Shown in pieces: positions 30,991 to 39,346 of a stretch of 64,000 nucleotides of DNA. Every line of letters begins with the position of its first letter. Position 1 is the stretch's first letter. The DNA is taken from contig NZ_JAKNRW010000006.1 in assembly GCF_023072615.1 (NCBI RefSeq), positions 62,001-126,000 of the forward strand, in the 5' to 3' direction. The position numbers were made by a program, and so were the translations under genes. The notes under the pieces are model-generated. The model was not told the DNA's origin and did not search any database. It saw only the letters and a program-made list of their open reading frames with translations. The DNA comes from Pseudomonas violetae (GTDB lineage Bacteria > Pseudomonadota > Gammaproteobacteria > Pseudomonadales > Pseudomonadaceae).

Positions 30991-31782
30991 TCAGTGACCG
31001 ATGATCTGCGACAGGAATTTCTGTGCACGTTCAGTCTGTGGGTTATTGAAAAACTCGGCCGGGGTGGCCTGTTCGATCACCTGCCCCTGGTCCATGAACA
31101 GCACGCGGTCGGCGACCTTGCTGGCAAAGCCCATTTCATGGGTCACGCAGATCATGGTCATGCCGTCGGTGGCCAGTTCGCCCATCACGTCGAGTACTTC
31201 ATGGACCATTTCCGGGTCGAGGGCCGAGGTCGGTTCATCGAACAGCATCACTTTGGGATTCATGCACAGCGCCCGGGCGATCGCCACTCGCTGCTGCTGG
31301 CCGCCGGACAATTGCGACGGGTACTTGTCGGCATGCTCGGCAATGCGCACCCGCTCCAGGTACACCTGCGCGCGCTTCTTCGCTTCGCGGGCCGACACGC
31401 CTTGCACCAGTTGCGGCGCCAGGGTCAGGTTGTCCATCACGCTGAGGTGCGGGAACAGGTTGAAACTCTGGAACACCATGCCGATTTCACTGCGCACGGC
31501 GCTGACACTTTCGGCTTCGCTGGTGAGGACGATGCCGTTGACCTTGATCTGGCCTTTCTGGAAATTCTCCAGATGGTTGATGCAGCGAATCATCGTCGAC
31601 TTGCCCGAGCCCGAGGGCCCGCACACCACCAGGATTTCCCCCGCGGCGACGTTCAGGTCGACATCGCGCAGCGCATGAAAATTTCCGTACCACTTGTTCA
31701 GGCCGGTGATGGCAATCATCGGTGGATTGGCTGGCGATGCAGGGGCCAGGTCGAGACGTTCTGCGGTACGGGTGAGAGTCAT
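30991..31782 (-). CDS. Amino-acid ABC transporter ATP-binding protein
   Basis: ATPase of the GlnQ/HisP type (263 residues). Walker [10 protein letters not shown] (55-63), Q-loop [11 protein letters not shown], signature [15 protein letters not shown] and Walker [16 protein letters not shown] are intact. Compared with typical 240-250 residue members it has an extra 20-residue N-terminal segment before the core ([20 protein letters not shown]); the inner methionine at residue 22 is a possible alternative start. It lies 6 bases after the permease gene and 45 before the binding protein gene. Confidence 0.92.
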   Translation of the reverse strand: MTLTRTAERLDLAPASPANPPMIAITGLNKWYGNFHALRDVDLNVAAGEILVVCGPSGSGKSTMIRCINHLENFQKGQIKVNGIVLTSEAESVSAVRSEIGMVFQSFNLFPHLSVMDNLTLAPQLVQGVSAREAKKRAQVYLERVRIAEHADKYPSQLSGGQQQRVAIARALCMNPKVMLFDEPTSALDPEMVHEVLDVMGELATDGMTMICVTHEMGFASKVADRVLFMDQGQVIEQATPAEFFNNPQTERAQKFLSQIIGH

Positions 31783-31788
31783 CAGCCA

Positions 31789-32763
31789 TCAACCTCTTGC
31801 CGTGGATCGGTTGACCCGTTTTTCGATTCGCGCCTGCACCCGCTCAAGAATGAACGACAGCGCCCAGTAGATCATCGCTGCGGTGATCAGCATTTCCAGG
31901 TGGCGGAAGTCCGCACGGCCCTGGGTCTTGGCCAGGTACATCAACTCCCACACGCCGATCACCGACACCAGGGAACTGTCCTTGAGCATGGCGATGAACT
32001 GGTTGCCGGTAGGCGGGATGATCACGCGCAGGGCCTGGGGCATGATCACCCGGCTCAGGGTCTTGAACGGGCTGATGTTCAGCGCCCGGGAGGCTTCCCA
32101 CTGACCGACCGGAATGCTCTGGATGCCGGCGCGGAAAATCTCTGTCATATAGGCGCCGTAGCACAGGGACAGCGCGAGGATGCCCGCCGGGACGGCGTCG
32201 ACCACATAACCCAACTGCGGCAGGCCGAGGTAGATCAGGTAGATCTGGATCAGCAACGGCACCCCGCGAAAGAACGAGGTGTAGAACGAGGCGAGGGCGT
32301 TGGCCAGGCCGTTGTTCGACAGCTTGGCGACCGCCCCGATCAGCGCCAGCACAAAGGCAATCACGATCGCCACCGCCGAGATGTACAGCGTGGTAGCGGC
32401 GCCCTGGACGATCAGGAAACCGACCTTGTCGAGGATGAAGCTGTAGGACAGGTTGAAGGTGTCGAAGAACGCGAGGAACAGGATCAGCAGTTCGATCCAG
32501 ACCACCGTGGTCTGTACTTTGAACTTGAGGCGTCCGAGCACGTGGAAATTCAACGTCCCCAGCACGGCAATGGCCAGGCCGATGGCGATGTTGCGGGCGG
32601 TCAGGCTGTCGGGCGCATTGCCCAGCAGTGGATGCAGGAAGTTGCTGAAGGCGCTGTTGCCCAGGTTCATCAGGTAGGCGCCGAGGAACAGTACAACGGC
32701 TACGCCGAGGAGGAATTGAGGATCGTTGGACTTCTTTTTATAAATTATATTGTCGTGATACAT
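31789..32763 (-). CDS. Amino-acid ABC transporter permease, single long subunit
   Basis: Membrane subunit of the HisM/GlnP type, 324 residues, about 80-100 longer than usual because of extra N-terminal membrane segments (about 17-36, 56-76 and 84-104). The core (about 115-310) has the EAA loop EASRALNISPFKTLSRVIMPQALRVIIPP that contacts the ATPase. Only one permease gene is present, so the channel may be a homodimer. It is followed by the ATPase gene after 6 bases. Confidence 0.9.
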   Translation of the reverse strand: MYHDNIIYKKKSNDPQFLLGVAVVLFLGAYLMNLGNSAFSNFLHPLLGNAPDSLTARNIAIGLAIAVLGTLNFHVLGRLKFKVQTTVVWIELLILFLAFFDTFNLSYSFILDKVGFLIVQGAATTLYISAVAIVIAFVLALIGAVAKLSNNGLANALASFYTSFFRGVPLLIQIYLIYLGLPQLGYVVDAVPAGILALSLCYGAYMTEIFRAGIQSIPVGQWEASRALNISPFKTLSRVIMPQALRVIIPPTGNQFIAMLKDSSLVSVIGVWELMYLAKTQGRADFRHLEMLITAAMIYWALSFILERVQARIEKRVNRSTARG

Positions 32764-32826
32764 GCATGCCTCGGCGCCTAAATGGTGATGATCTCGCTGA
32801 TAAAATGGGGTTGGTCAGGATCTAAC

Positions 32827-32892
32827 TGTGGGAGCCGGCTTGCCGGCGATGGCGATTTCAAGTACGCCATCGCCGGCAAGCCGGCTCCCACA
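32827..32892. repeat. Near-perfect REP palindrome
   Basis: TGTGGGAGCCGGCTTGCCGGCGATGGCG and its complement form an almost perfect 66-base inverted repeat with a short centre. It lies between the aminotransferase gene and the permease gene, so a leftward transcript through both would contain this hairpin. Confidence 0.9.
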
Positions 32893-32989
32893 ATTCGAAA
32901 TCGGGTGTCTTCAATGAGTATTGCGACGCTACTTCAGGGACTGCAAGCGACCATAATTCGCTACGTCAGTCCCTGAGCTCATTTTGCTA

Positions 32990-34240
32990 TCAATCGAGTT
33001 TCGCCAAGCAGACTTCAAGGATGTTCAGGCCTTCCTCCAGCACGGCAGCCTCAGTGGTCAAAGGCGCCAGCAGCCGGATGATATGGCGCGACTTGCCACT
33101 GGGCATCAGCAGCAAGCCGGCTTCCCTGGCCAGGGTCAGTAGCTGGGTGAGCTGGGCGGCGGCCGGCGTGCCATCAGGGTGAGTCAGTTCAATGCCGCGC
33201 ATGGCGCCGACACCGGTCAGGCGCCCGAGGAAGGGTGACAACTGGCTGGCGCGCCAGGACTGATAGCGACTGACGATGGCTTCTTCCTGCTGGGCGCCCC
33301 AGCGGTGCAGCTGCGCGTCAGTCATTTCATCGAGGGTCGCCAAGGCGGCAGCGCAGGCGATAGGGTTGCCGGAATAGGTGCCACCCAGCCCGCCCTTGGG
33401 CAGCACGTCGAGTAGTTCTTTACGCCCGACCACGGCGCCCAATGGCACCCCGCCGGCGATGCTTTTGCCCAGCAGAATCAGGTCCGGCTCGATGCCAAGG
33501 CGCGAAAACCCGAAGCGCTGGCCGGTACGCCCGAAGCCCGACTGGATCTCGTCGGCGATCAGCACAATCCCCTTATCATTGCAAAAACGCCGTAGCGCCT
33601 GGGCAAACGCCGGGTCCATCGCGAGAAAGCCCGCTTCGCCCTGCACCGGTTCGAAGATGAAGCAAGCGACGTCCGCGAAGTCGATTTCCACGCTGAACAG
33701 GCGATCCATGGCTTTCAAGGCTTCAGCGCAGGTCACGCCATTGTCCTGGCTCGGATAGGGCAAGTGGTACACAGGGCCGGGCAGCACGCCGACTTTCTGC
33801 TTGTAGGGCGCGACTTTACCGTTGAGGTTGAGGGTGGTCAGGGTGCGGCCGTGAAACGCGCCGTCGAAAGCAATCACGGCGCTACGCCCAGTGGCGCCGC
33901 GGACAATCTTCAAGGCGTTTTCTGCGGCTTCCGCGCCACTGTTGGTGAGCATTCCGCTGACCGGGTAGTCCACTGGGATGAACGCACTGAGGCGCTCCAT
34001 CAAATCGATGTAGGGCTGGTGGGCGGCGGCGTTGAATGCGTAATGGGTCAGGCGCGTGGCCTGTTCGCGAATGGCCTCGACGATGCGCGGGTGGCAATGA
34101 CCTAGGTTGAGCACGCCGATACCACCGACGAAGTCGATGTAGCGCTTGCCGTCGGTGTCCCAGACCTCGGCGTTTTTGCCATGGCTGAGGGTGACGGGAT
34201 GAACCACGTTGATCGAACGACTGATGCTTTCGCTGCTCAT
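32990..34240 (-). CDS. Class III aminotransferase, 4-aminobutyrate aminotransferase-like
   Basis: A 416-residue PLP enzyme of the GabT family (omega-aminotransferases for 4-aminobutyrate, 5-aminovalerate or similar). Visible blocks: NSGAEAAENALKIVRGATGR, AFDGAFHGRTLTTL, FEPVQGEAGF, IADEIQSGFGRTG and the PLP lysine Lys259 in LILLGKSIAGGVPLGAVVG. No gabD lies next to it. It is upstream of, and on the same strand as, an ABC importer and an amine oxidase, which fits catabolism of an amine or omega-amino acid. True substrate is open. Confidence 0.87.
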   Translation of the reverse strand: MSSESISRSINVVHPVTLSHGKNAEVWDTDGKRYIDFVGGIGVLNLGHCHPRIVEAIREQATRLTHYAFNAAAHQPYIDLMERLSAFIPVDYPVSGMLTNSGAEAAENALKIVRGATGRSAVIAFDGAFHGRTLTTLNLNGKVAPYKQKVGVLPGPVYHLPYPSQDNGVTCAEALKAMDRLFSVEIDFADVACFIFEPVQGEAGFLAMDPAFAQALRRFCNDKGIVLIADEIQSGFGRTGQRFGFSRLGIEPDLILLGKSIAGGVPLGAVVGRKELLDVLPKGGLGGTYSGNPIACAAALATLDEMTDAQLHRWGAQQEEAIVSRYQSWRASQLSPFLGRLTGVGAMRGIELTHPDGTPAAAQLTQLLTLAREAGLLLMPSGKSRHIIRLLAPLTTEAAVLEEGLNILEVCLAKLD

Positions 34241-34378
34241 GGATGACCGACTCTGAAGAAGGGATGCTTCTTTTATCTAAGCCGTGAGCGGTGGTGGCGG
34301 GCAAACGAAATAAAGTCGCCGGGTTAATCTTAAAAGTCGGGATGTGCGCATTCACCCATGGACAGGGTGGTGTGTAGC

Positions 34379-34474
34379 CTGTGGCGAGGGAGCTTGCTCC
34401 CGCTGGACTGCGCAGCAGGCCCATCTTGTGGGGCCGCTTCGCAGCCCAGCGGGAGCAAGCTCCCTCGCCACGGG
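34379..34474. repeat. REP pair, GCGAGGGAGC family
   Basis: Inverted arms CTGTGGCGAGGGAGCTTGCTCCCGCTGG and its complement, enclosing a GC-rich centre of about 35 bases with its own partial dyad. It separates the aminotransferase promoter from the hopJ-like gene end. Confidence 0.85.
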
Positions 34475-34490
34475 TTATTTTCGTCCTGGA

Positions 34491-34829
34491 TCAGCGGCGG
34501 GTCAGCGGCTGCGCGCTGAACTTCACGCCCCCCAAACCGTGGGTAATCAACGCCCGAATATTGCCATGATCACTGCCCTCGGGCGTCGCCAACACTGAAC
34601 GGTAATGCTCGCCAAACGCCAACAGCGCCTCTTCATCGTTAAGGCCTTCAAGCAGCGCCAGGCCAAGGGTCTTGCACGAGCCTTCGTTCTGCCCGGCTGC
34701 GTTGTCCACGCCACCGTTGTTGAACGCTTGTGGCTGGTAGTCGTAGCCCGCGGCGATGAAGGCCAGGGTGTCGGCAAAAGCGTGTTCACCGCTCTTGAGG
34801 CTGGCGCGCAGGGTGTTCAAATCAGTCAT
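34491..34829 (-). CDS. HopJ family (type III effector-named) small protein
   Basis: A 112-residue member of the HopJ family (PF08888). The typical features are TLRASLKSGEHAFADTLAFIAAGYDYQPQAFNNGGVDNAAGQNEGSCKTLGLALLEGL and GNIRALITHGLGGVKF. The family was named from a P. syringae candidate effector, but it is widespread in bacteria without type III secretion and here overlaps a DUF1244 gene, so a housekeeping role is likelier. The start at 34829 is preceded by AAGGAAA. Confidence 0.88.
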   Translation of the reverse strand: MTDLNTLRASLKSGEHAFADTLAFIAAGYDYQPQAFNNGGVDNAAGQNEGSCKTLGLALLEGLNDEEALLAFGEHYRSVLATPEGSDHGNIRALITHGLGGVKFSAQPLTRR

Positions 34830-35118
34830 GGGGTTTTCCTTTGGCGAACGCTGCCTGTTGTTCGGCGTTGGCTTCTTGCTGGTATTGGGCTTTCCACTCG
34901 GCGTACGGCATGCCGTAGACGACTTCGCGGGCGTCATCGAGGCTGACGTCGATCTGGCGTTCATCGGCGGCAGCCTTGTACCACTTGGACAGGCAGTTAC
35001 GGCAGAACCCGGAGAGGTTCATCAGGTCGATGTTCTGCACATCCTTGCGACTATCGAGGTGAGCCACCAGCCGGCGAAAGGCGGCGGCTTCGAGTTCGAG
35101 GCGTTGTTGATCAGTCAT
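34822..35118 (-). CDS. DUF1244 family protein
   Basis: A 98-residue protein of the DUF1244 family: LEAAAFRRLVAHLDSRKDVQNIDLMNLSGFCRNCLSKWYKAAADERQ, with a CRNC pair, and VVYGMPYAEWKAQYQ. The two cysteines might bind a metal or form a disulfide. Function unknown. It overlaps the start of the HopJ-like gene by 8 bases, so the two are made together. The start at 35118 (MTDQQRLELE) matches the family. Confidence 0.88.
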   Translation of the reverse strand: MTDQQRLELEAAAFRRLVAHLDSRKDVQNIDLMNLSGFCRNCLSKWYKAAADERQIDVSLDDAREVVYGMPYAEWKAQYQQEANAEQQAAFAKGKPHD

Positions 35119-35209
35119 GAGAGGTCTCTGCGACACAACTTTAAATGGCAAAGCTGCAAGTTGAATTGCGGTGGCTTGCAGTTTACAGCTTGAAGCTTGC
35201 AGCTTGTAG

Positions 35210-35581
35210 CTAGCGGCTCGCCGCGAGCGTTATCGACACCGATTCGGCGAATCGCAGCGCATGGGGCTTGTCCACTTCGACCTCGGCGTACCGCACGGAC
35301 TCGTTGAGCATGACCAGGTCGAGTATCTCCTGGGTCAGGCGTTCGAGCAGGGCGAAGCGATGACCTTCCACGTGAGCGATGATCGCCTTGGTGATGGTGC
35401 GGTAGTTCAGCGCGTGATCGATGTCATTGTCGCGCACCGCTTCCTGGGCCGCATACAGTATCGTCAGGTTGATCAGCACGTCCTGCTTGTTGAGGATCTC
35501 GTCCTCGTTGATTCCGATGAAGGTGCGCAAACCCAGGTCCTTGACCCGGATGCGTGCCATTCCTGGCTGAAGTTGTGGCAT
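35210..35581 (-). CDS. folX: Dihydroneopterin triphosphate 2'-epimerase FolX
   Basis: Converts 7,8-dihydroneopterin triphosphate into dihydromonapterin triphosphate, on the way to tetrahydromonapterin, the pterin cofactor of phenylalanine hydroxylase in Pseudomonas. The 123 residues start [29 protein letters not shown] and have the FolB-like tunnelling fold; [13 protein letters not shown] is characteristic. The start at 35581 has GGAG 10 bases upstream and lies 2 bases past the folE stop, so folE and folX are tightly coupled. The longer frame is a shadow of folE. Confidence 0.93.
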   Translation of the reverse strand: MPQLQPGMARIRVKDLGLRTFIGINEDEILNKQDVLINLTILYAAQEAVRDNDIDHALNYRTITKAIIAHVEGHRFALLERLTQEILDLVMLNESVRYAEVEVDKPHALRFAESVSITLAASR

Positions 35582-35583
35582 TG

Positions 35584-36159
35584 CTACTTGCTCCGTCCAA
35601 TCAATTGCAGAAACTCCTGGCGGGTATTGCTCGACTCGCGAAAGGCACCGAGCATCACCGAAGTGTTCATGGTCGAATTCTGTTTCTCGACGCCGCGCAT
35701 CATCATGCACATGTGCCGGGCTTCGATAACTACCGCGACGCCGGCTGCACCGGTCACGTCTTGCACCGCATCGGCGATTTGCCGGGTGAGGTTTTCCTGG
35801 ATCTGCAGGCGGCGGGCGAACATGTCCACCAGCCGAGCGATCTTCGACAGGCCCAGCACCTTGCCCGTCGGAATATAAGCCACGTGGGCCTTGCCGATGA
35901 AGGGCAACAGGTGATGTTCGCACAATGAATACAGTTCGATGTCGGCAACGATGATCATCTCGTCGGTATCCGAGGAAAACAGCGCGCCGTTGACGATATC
36001 TTCAACACTCTGTTCATAGCCATGACAGAGGTACTGCATGGCCTTGGCAGCTCGCGCCGGGGTATCGAGCAATCCTTCGCGGTCGGGATTCTCACCGATG
36101 CCGATGAGGATCTCGCGGTAGCTCTGGGACAGGGCCTTACGGGGTAGCGTTAGAGTCAT
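35584..36159 (-). CDS. folE: GTP cyclohydrolase I FolE
   Basis: Zinc enzyme that turns GTP into 7,8-dihydroneopterin triphosphate, entry to folate and monapterin. At 191 residues it is the classical type I enzyme: [19 protein letters not shown], the zinc ligands Cys80 and His83 in [10 protein letters not shown] and Cys151 in RHMCMMMRG. It sits between folM and folX, which points to monapterin rather than folate as the product of this copy. In P. putida a folE is among the genes induced by blue light. Confidence 0.96.
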   Translation of the reverse strand: MTLTLPRKALSQSYREILIGIGENPDREGLLDTPARAAKAMQYLCHGYEQSVEDIVNGALFSSDTDEMIIVADIELYSLCEHHLLPFIGKAHVAYIPTGKVLGLSKIARLVDMFARRLQIQENLTRQIADAVQDVTGAAGVAVVIEARHMCMMMRGVEKQNSTMNTSVMLGAFRESSNTRQEFLQLIGRSK

Positions 36160-36180
36160 GGGACATCCTCGCGGGGCAGT

Positions 36181-36891
36181 CTATTTGACGTGCCGTCCGC
36201 CGTTGACGGTCAGGGTCGTGCCGGTGACATAGGGATTGTCGAGCAGGTAGCGCAGGCTTTGATAGATCACCTCGCTGCCGGGTTCTATGCCCAGCGCGGA
36301 CTTGGCCAGGGCCTTGGCGCGGTACTGCGCGTCGTCGTCAGGGTTGAACAGTAGCAGGGCGGGCGCGATGCCGTTGACCTTGATGGTTGGAGCGTACCTC
36401 GCGGCGAAGGACAGCGTGAGGCTGTCGAGCCCGGCCTTGCTCGCGCAATAACCGATGTGGCGGCTGCTGCCCTTGCGTGTCACGTCGTCGCTGATGTGCA
36501 CGATGTCTGCCGGGCTCGAGCGTTCGAGCAGGTCGGCGCAGTGCAGGTTGATCAGGTAGGGCGCCAGCATGTGTACATTGAACATGCGGGTGAAGGCGGT
36601 CGCGTCGCAGTCCAGGGTTTCGGCCAGCCACTCGGAGGCGTTATGCACGATTGCCCGCAGGCTGTCGGTGTGGGTTTTCAGTTCGGCGATGAATGCGAGT
36701 ATTCCGGCCTCGCTGGAGAAGTCGGCGAACACTGCCGTGGCCCCCAGGTCGCGCAGGGTTTGCACGCCGGGGCGCTCGCTGCGATAGCTGAAGATGACCG
36801 GCTGACCTTCTTCAAGCAATCGCTGTGCGCAGTGCAGGCCTACTCGCTGGCCGGCACCGGTGATGAGGATTGGGGTTGCGCAAGAGGTCAT
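36181..36891 (-). CDS. folM: Dihydromonapterin reductase FolM
   Basis: Short-chain reductase (236 residues) that reduces dihydromonapterin to tetrahydromonapterin with NADPH. The cofactor motif TGAGQRVG follows the TGxxxRxG pattern of FolM/PTR1 rather than TGxxxGIG. Further features are HNASEW and the active-site tyrosine and lysine in YCASKAGLDSL, and the C-terminal YVTGTTLTVNGGRHVK. The start at 36891 (MTSCATPILITG) is chosen; the upstream frame adds nine residues without family support. It is 21 bases upstream of folE. Confidence 0.93.
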   Translation of the reverse strand: MTSCATPILITGAGQRVGLHCAQRLLEEGQPVIFSYRSERPGVQTLRDLGATAVFADFSSEAGILAFIAELKTHTDSLRAIVHNASEWLAETLDCDATAFTRMFNVHMLAPYLINLHCADLLERSSPADIVHISDDVTRKGSSRHIGYCASKAGLDSLTLSFAARYAPTIKVNGIAPALLLFNPDDDAQYRAKALAKSALGIEPGSEVIYQSLRYLLDNPYVTGTTLTVNGGRHVK

Positions 36892-36942
36892 GTTGGGCTC
36901 GCTTTGCGGTAAGAGCAAAACTATACCAGTGACGGGGTGGAT

Positions 36943-36968
36943 CTGTAGGAGCGAGGTCGTTCCTACAG
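36943..36968. repeat. Short REP-like palindrome
   Basis: CTGTAGGAGCGAGGTCGTTCCTACAG, a shortened member of the GTAGGAGC REP family, directly between the ABM/membrane protein gene and folM. Confidence 0.7.
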
Positions 36969-36975
36969 GGGGGGA

Positions 36976-37545
36976 TCAATGATTCTGCGCAGACGCCTTC
37001 ACCGCCACCCGCCGTGCAGAACTGCCACTCAGCCACCCCGCCAGCATTCGAGTCGACAGCGGAATGAAGAAATAAACCATCAACGGCGTCAGGCACAGCG
37101 TACTGACCAACACCCGCGGCAACAGGCTCAGCTCGCCCAGCAAGGGCTCCAGCACAAAGTTGAACAGCAACGACACCGGAAAGAACGCCAGCCAGATAGC
37201 CACGGCCTGCTTCCAGCGCGGCGGACGCGCACCGGCGGCACCGAACCAGCCTTCAATGCCGCTGACCCGGTGCTCCTTGGGATGGGCAAACAGGTCGCTG
37301 CCACGCGCCAGCCAGGCGGTACGCGAGGCGGAGTGCTCCCAGGCGTGCATGGTCTGCTCGTCGGCGAAGCGGAAGATGATCTGGAATTCGTTATCGCCGG
37401 GGGGCGGGGCGAGCACGCCTGAGCCGAGATAACCCTTGAAGTCGGTGGCCAGCTGTTCGCCTTCGCGCAGCCAGTCCATCAGATCCTGATAGCGACCATC
37501 GGCGACTCGACGCGCAACCATCAGCGTGACGGGGGAAGTAGACAT
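36976..37545 (-). CDS. ABM-domain protein with two C-terminal membrane helices
   Basis: A 189-residue protein of two parts. Residues 1-90 look like an antibiotic-biosynthesis-monooxygenase (ABM) ferredoxin-like domain (VTLMVARRVADGRYQDLMDWL, FQIIFRFADEQTMHAWEHS). Residues about 113-135 and 141-163 are two membrane helices, followed by a basic tail. So it is a membrane-anchored ABM-like protein, possibly binding haem or a flavin-like or quinone-like ligand; the reaction is unknown. The start at 37545 has GGAG 10 bases upstream. It is divergent from the LitR-like regulator gene and upstream of folM on the same strand. Confidence 0.85.
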   Translation of the reverse strand: MSTSPVTLMVARRVADGRYQDLMDWLREGEQLATDFKGYLGSGVLAPPPGDNEFQIIFRFADEQTMHAWEHSASRTAWLARGSDLFAHPKEHRVSGIEGWFGAAGARPPRWKQAVAIWLAFFPVSLLFNFVLEPLLGELSLLPRVLVSTLCLTPLMVYFFIPLSTRMLAGWLSGSSARRVAVKASAQNH

Positions 37546-37739
37546 TATGTATCTCCGTAAGACAAATGCGTCACTCCGGGTAGGAGATTCGCCAGGCGCA
37601 GCTCCGGGGTGATGGGCTGTGTCTTGAATCAAGCAAGGATTATTCCTGATTCTGGATATTTCACCAGCGACTTTAGTTACTCATCAATTGGTTTGAATGG
37701 TCAGGGATCAGGAGAGGTAAGATAGGCACCGATTGATAC
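37546..37739. promoter_or_regulatory. Divergent intergenic region of ABM gene and LitR-like gene
   Basis: 194 bases between two divergent genes, the expected place for autoregulation by the MerR-type protein. A possible rightward promoter is TTGAAT (37693-37698) and TAAGAT (37718-37723) with a 19-base spacer, the long spacing that MerR regulators typically act on. No copy of the inverted TRTACA-N12-TGTAYA site reported for P. putida PplR1 is visible. Confidence 0.3.
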
Positions 37740-38717
37740 ATGGAAGTGGACCGCGAAATGCCTGTGTTACCTGATATCGCCCCGGATACGCTGCAAGCTC
37801 ATTCGCTGGAGCGTGAAGATGTGTTTCCCATTCGGGAAGTGTCGCGCCTGACCGGAATCAATCCGGTGACGCTTCGTGCCTGGGAGCGCCGTTATGGACT
37901 GATTCAGCCCACTCGCACCGAAAGCGGGCATCGCCTGTACTCGTTGGCCGATATCGAAAAAGTCCGCAGCATCCTTGGCTGGATCGAGCGCGGTGTGGCG
38001 GTCAGCAAGGTCGGCAAGATCCTGGCCAAGGCCGAACCCCTCCAGGCGCTGGCAAAAATCATCCCTGATGAGCTGGTGGCCGCCGACTACGCCCAGTGGC
38101 AACAGCGAGTTCAGGCGGCGGTCAGTGGTTTTGAAGAAGTACAGCTGGAACAGATCTACGGCCAGATCTTTTCGAGTTATCCACGGGAGGTGGTTTTTCA
38201 GGACATCCTCATACCGCTGTGGAAAAAGTTATTGCAGCAGCATGATGCGTTCGGGCAAACCAGTGAATGGCTGTTCCTCGACGGTTTTCTGCGCTCGCGG
38301 GTGTTGCAGCGGATGCTGCTGATGCGCGTCATGCAACCGCGCCGGGTGATTGTCTGCGCCCTGGGTGATCAGGTCCGTGAGCTTGAAGTACTGGTCACGG
38401 CGCTGTACCTAAGCCATGTCGACTCGGCCATTCAGTTGCTGTCGATCGGTCAGCCTTTAGACGAACTCACCCTGGTCTGCGAGCGAGTCAAGCCTCGGGC
38501 ACTGGTGCTGGTGTCCAATCACGCGCTGGCCACGGACGTGTCTCGACGTTTGAATCGTCTGGCCTTGAGCCTCGATTGTCAGTTGTTGCTAGCGGGTGAT
38601 GCGTCCGAACTGGCGCAGGAGAGCCTGGCCGGGTCGTCGATCGGTTGCCTGGGTAGTGAAGGTGTGATGATGCGCCAGCGCTTGAAACAATTTCTGGCAG
38701 GTAATCTGGATACGTAG
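37740..38717 (+). CDS. MerR-family regulator of the LitR/CarH type, B12 motif lost (PplR-like)
   Basis: A 325-residue regulator: winged helix-turn-helix of the MerR type at about 28-95 (FPIREVSRLTGINPVTLRAWERRYGL), a helical bundle, then a Rossmann-like cobalamin-binding-type domain from about 200. In LitR/CarH the motif D/ExHxxG binds adenosylcobalamin; here it reads D210-Q-V212-R-E-L215, so His and Gly are gone. That is the pattern of class II LitR, e.g. PplR of P. putida, which sense light through a separate short LOV protein. Such a LOV gene lies at 39398-39856. The ATG at 37740 lacks a good ribosome site; the methionine at 37758 is an alternative. Confidence 0.85.
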   Translation: MEVDREMPVLPDIAPDTLQAHSLEREDVFPIREVSRLTGINPVTLRAWERRYGLIQPTRTESGHRLYSLADIEKVRSILGWIERGVAVSKVGKILAKAEPLQALAKIIPDELVAADYAQWQQRVQAAVSGFEEVQLEQIYGQIFSSYPREVVFQDILIPLWKKLLQQHDAFGQTSEWLFLDGFLRSRVLQRMLLMRVMQPRRVIVCALGDQVRELEVLVTALYLSHVDSAIQLLSIGQPLDELTLVCERVKPRALVLVSNHALATDVSRRLNRLALSLDCQLLLAGDASELAQESLAGSSIGCLGSEGVMMRQRLKQFLAGNLDT

Positions 38718-38719
38718 AT

Positions 38720-39325
38720 TCAGAGATGCAGGGCGGGGTGGGTCAGGCGATGTTGCTGGAGGATGAACTGGCGCAGGCGCTCGGTTTCGTCCTTGTCGCC
38801 CTGACTCAACTGATAGGCATAAAAGCCGCTTTCGGTTTCTTTCTCGAACGTTCCGCGCAACGCGATCCGCTCATAGCCGGACGGACTGAACCACAAGGCG
38901 AAGTGTTTCGGCGCTTTGGTCTTGTTGCGCACTTCCAGCAGAACACCTTTGAACGACACTTCATGTACCCAAAGGGTACCAGGCTGGCCGTTGGCATTTT
39001 CCAGGGCTACGGGCTCCTCGAGCACCAGGCGCCACGGCCTGACCATCGGCCCGTCTTCATAAATACTGGGCACCCCAAGGCGCAGGTGCAGCGCATGGAA
39101 CTCGTCTTCCACCAGGTGCAACGGAAACGTCATCTGCTGATTATCGAAATTGGCCTGGATGGTGACTTGCTCGTGCGCGGCTAGGCGCGTGAGAAGGTCA
39201 CGGATTTGCGAACCACCGTTAACCAGCAGGCTCGACGTCGCATCCCGCACATTCAGTTGCGGGTTGTGTTGCATGGTCTGGATGAAATCCAGCTCATCCT
39301 GCGTCAGGAGCGCGTCGCGTTGCAT
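38720..39325 (-). CDS. Degenerate PilZ / YcgR-like protein
   Basis: A 201-residue protein that I read as YcgR-like: an N-terminal PilZN-type domain (SLLVNGGSQIRDLLTRLAAHEQVTIQANFDNQQMTFPLHL) followed by a PilZ-like part with RPWR and EVSFKG in place of the RxxxR and D/NxSxxG motifs that bind cyclic di-GMP. The degenerate motifs leave c-di-GMP binding doubtful. It lies between the LitR-like and LOV genes; its stop is 2 bases from the regulator gene stop (convergent). Function is otherwise unknown. Confidence 0.7.
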   Translation of the reverse strand: MQRDALLTQDELDFIQTMQHNPQLNVRDATSSLLVNGGSQIRDLLTRLAAHEQVTIQANFDNQQMTFPLHLVEDEFHALHLRLGVPSIYEDGPMVRPWRLVLEEPVALENANGQPGTLWVHEVSFKGVLLEVRNKTKAPKHFALWFSPSGYERIALRGTFEKETESGFYAYQLSQGDKDETERLRQFILQQHRLTHPALHL

Positions 39326-39346
39326 GATCTACTCGAAGGATATAGT

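Noticed and set aside
30037..32781. A 914-codon open frame antisense to the ABC transporter genes
   Set aside because: Shadow of three well-supported genes on the other strand; composition rich in His, Gln, Gly and Asp, without family features.
34491..34829. Type III secretion locus, suggested by the HopJ name
   Set aside because: No secretion apparatus, chaperone or hrp-box type promoter is visible nearby; the family is widespread outside pathogens.
37546..37739. PplR1-type operator TRTACA-N12-TGTAYA
   Set aside because: No such inverted site with the right spacing was found in this interval on either strand.
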